Translations under genes and position numbers: made by a program | Assembly: GCA_004802725.1 (NCBI GenBank) | Contig: SGPM01000081.1 | Span: 1-64,000, forward strand | Length of the DNA: 64,000 nucleotides | Direction of reading: 5' to 3' | Source: Antrodiella citrinella | Lineage: Eukaryota; Basidiomycota; Agaricomycetes; Polyporales; Steccherinaceae | Notes under the pieces: model-generated | Database searches by the model: none | The model's input: the letters and a program-made list of their open reading frames with translations, nothing else | Told to the model about the DNA's origin: nothing | Shown here: piece by piece, positions 62,214 to 64,000 of the stretch | Position numbering within the stretch: the first letter of the stretch is position 1 | Layout of the letters: each line of letters begins with the position of its first letter

Positions 62214-63181
62214 CTAAATCTCCATCCCGACAAGAACATAGGCAGGGTCGACCTGGAACGGAGGAGTGGAAACAACGGTACCTCCGACATACATCAGGGA
62301 GTGCAGGAGGTCGCCGAGCGCGGGATCCTTCCGTTCAAGGGCAAGGACGAGTGCGGTACAACCGATCTGTTCGTCTGCCAAATCTAAGAGTGCCACAATG
62401 CTGCGGAGACAACATAAGGCTCGGGAAGCACTCAGCCAAATAGCAAGCGTACCTTTCTCGGAGGTTCACGTGAGCAGCACTCTTTCCGTCGACGTAGAAA
62501 GTCTTAGGCTTTCCCGGAAGCTCGAGCACGACTCCGTCAAAGTTGGCACCAAGGCTCGGGGAGGATATGGAAACACTCTTCGCGTATTTGAGAGCGCCAA
62601 GACCGTTGCGCGGGAATAGTGCGCTTAAAAAGTCGAGCGTAGCGTTGGACTGTTTCGAGCTGATCGCGGCAACGCTACCCTCGCCTTCGTCGTTGCCGTT
62701 GTCCGGAGTCAAGGGTGGGGTTGGGAGATCCGGAGCAAAGTTACGCATGATAGCCCTCGGAGCAGATATGGTGGCTGAACCGAAGGTCGACATGCCGAGG
62801 GGAGTCTCGGCGTCGGTGTAGTCATCGGGAGGTGGAGTCGGAGGATAGATGATTGAATCTGGGAACTTGTCTCTTCCGAATGAGTCTGATGATAGCGTGG
62901 ATGAGGTGTCGGAGGCGGGCGAGGAAGAGGGGAAAAGGGATGGCGTCAAACTGTCTGTCACCCAGTTTGACGACCCTCTGTCAGGAGGGCATTTTGCGGG
63001 AGGGGCGTCAAAAGCGCCACTGTGAGAGAGAATTCGACATTGTGAGCATTCTGCACGAATTGCGAAGATGCGGGCAATGCAAAAAGGTGCTTACCCCGGG
63101 TCCCCCAGAGAAGGTAGTAGAGTAGTAGTACATGGAATCGGTGCCCTGCATGTGGGCCACCGCAAGCACGCTAGGAGTCAT
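62214..63181 (-). CDS. OAZ1: Ornithine decarboxylase antizyme, two frames joined by +1 ribosomal frameshifting
   Basis: Antizyme binds ornithine decarboxylase, targets it to the proteasome and limits polyamine uptake; its synthesis is induced by polyamines through a +1 ribosomal shift. Three exons: 63181-63095, 63019-62453 and 62400-62214. ORF1 starts at the ATG at 63181 (29 codons, containing GTDSMYYYSTTFSGGPG), continues across a 75-base phase-0 intron with Trp-Arg-Phe and stops at TGA 63010-63008. ORF2 is in the +1 frame from 63009 and ends at the TAG at 62216-62214. It carries the antizyme fold: GVVLELPGKPKTFYVDGKSA, LRESIVALLDLADEQIG, then ALVLALERKDPALGDLLHSL and MYVGG. The joined product is about 279 residues. 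ORF2 has no ATG of its own before the long Pro/Ser-rich stretch and no splice choice joins it to ORF1 without the shift. Confidence 0.88.
63005..63013 (-). promoter_or_regulatory. Programmed +1 ribosomal frameshift site (TTT TGA C)
   Basis: On the minus strand the ORF1 frame reads TGG CGC TTT TGA C. The shift skips the T of the stop codon so that GAC GCC continues ORF2. A UUU-UGA shift site is also known for antizymes of some other eukaryotes. The site begins six bases after the splice acceptor, so it forms only in spliced mRNA in its full ORF1 context. Confidence 0.8.
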
Positions 63182-64000
63182 GTCGGAAGAGAAAGCCCCA
63201 TCTCCAACGGTTTGACGACCGTTGCTGATATAGAGCGCATCAGACCAGATGATCGCAACGCAGCAAGATCAAACGGAATAACATACGTGGGGCGAATACT
63301 AGATTGCTGTTTGACGGGATTTATCATAATAAAATTCGACATGGATTGCCAACTTGTACGATTGTGGTTTGTGCGGAAGATCAATAATTGTTTCGCTGCG
63401 GGATGGAGGAGATAGTGAGTAAAAGTGACGCGAGCCGTATGGCACGACGAGGAAACGGTGCTCACCAAAGCGAAGAACGGTGAAGACGAGAGTGAAAAGG
63501 TCAACGTTGTGAAGAGAGAGCGAGGTCGTCGTCGGAGTAAGCGGTGGTCTGACCCTCAGCCAAACATGCACAAACACCGGCCTCGTGCCGAACGCCTGCC
63601 GAGTGGCTGCTGATTCTCCGAATCTCTCCAACGTTCGTTCGCCCTTCCACCTCTTCTCCATGAAATTCTTCATCCCTGTAATGCGACCGAGCATCTGAAA
63701 ATACATCCGCCGCCATCGTGTCCAACATCGTCCAGCGGTGCGACTGTTGCAAACGATCAACTTGCAGACCCGAAGACAAATCCACCAGGCTTGTGCTTAT
63801 CACCCACACAAACAACGCCCAAAGGCCTGGATGCACCTTGCTCTGCTTCCCTAGACATGACGTCTGTGGACTAGATCTTAATTATATGCAGTCGATTCTC
63901 AGCAGTCCTCAGCTGATCTCCATAATGTCCTGATTTGCGTACAACGAGGCGTTGTTGAGTACATACTATGGCGGTACGTGTTCTACGCATTTATTGTACA
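63182..64000. other. Upstream region of the antizyme gene
   Basis: Promoter and leader of the minus-strand antizyme gene. Overlapping open frames on both strands (up to 153 codons) show no motifs and are not called. Confidence 0.5.

Noticed and set aside
62335..62961. Antizyme read as a stand-alone gene with a GTG start at 62961
   Set aside because: The open frame continues upstream to the shift site, and ORF1 with a good ATG lies one intron away. The family requires the frameshift.

Overview
The window is nuclear DNA from a filamentous basidiomycete, most likely an agaricomycete. Genes are dense and split by many introns, mostly about 45-75 nt with GT..AG ends. The recognisable families fit this placement: fungal CNT nucleoside transporter, bifunctional ADE2, FIG4, a membrane-anchored GH5 beta-1,3-glucanase, an NHA1/Sod2-type antiporter, Rsa3, and basidiomycete-type MYND, DPBB, EF-hand and receptor-like membrane protein families. 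No bacterial, plasmid, viral or CRISPR features are visible. Exon coordinates were derived by hand from splice signals and reading-frame continuity.

Layout. 1-203 is a truncated foldback repeat. 1.9-4.2 kb is an MFS sugar/polyol transporter and 5.1-6.7 kb a single-pass membrane protein. 7.6-10.2 kb holds a tandem pair of F-box-like paralogs. 10.5-12.2 kb (minus) is a coiled-coil protein related to the EF-hand protein at 31.4-34.4 kb. 13.0-14.5 kb is a DCAF7/WDR68 WD40 protein, convergent with FIG4 (14.7-18.0 kb, minus). 19.4-21.7 kb is a CNT transporter with an apparent one-base frameshift. 22.4-23.8 kb is a decayed MYND gene, followed by a nearly 4 kb gene desert. 27.6-29.7 kb is an acyl-CoA oxidase and 30.05-30.42 kb a complete MITE-like foldback element. 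37.4-38.6 kb is an AIG1-like GTPase with a coiled-coil tail and a CAAX-like end. 39.6-40.0 kb is a deleted copy of the acyl-CoA oxidase. 40.8-45.3 kb is a housekeeping block (RPS2, RSA3 and ADE2, the last two sharing a 142-bp divergent promoter). 45.6-48.4 kb (minus) is the glucanase. 49.7-50.1 kb is an exon-sized relic of the antiporter, followed by an intron-containing tRNA-Ile and the full antiporter (50.9-53.4 kb). 53.7-54.8 kb (minus) is a DUF1771-Smr protein. 55.5-56.3 kb is a broken DPBB gene. 56.7-61.0 kb is an intact MYND gene followed by a damaged tandem copy.

The most notable gene is at 62.2-63.2 kb (minus): an ornithine decarboxylase antizyme whose two reading frames can only be joined by +1 ribosomal frameshifting at a TTT-TGA-C site just after the first intron. 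The second theme is local duplication and decay. MYND, acyl-CoA oxidase and antiporter genes each have a damaged or partial copy in the same window, and relics retain intron remnants, so the copying was at DNA level. Functionally the genes are mostly unrelated housekeeping functions (purine synthesis, ribosome, phosphoinositide turnover, polyamine control, cell wall, ion and nutrient transport) mixed with fast-evolving lineage-specific families.
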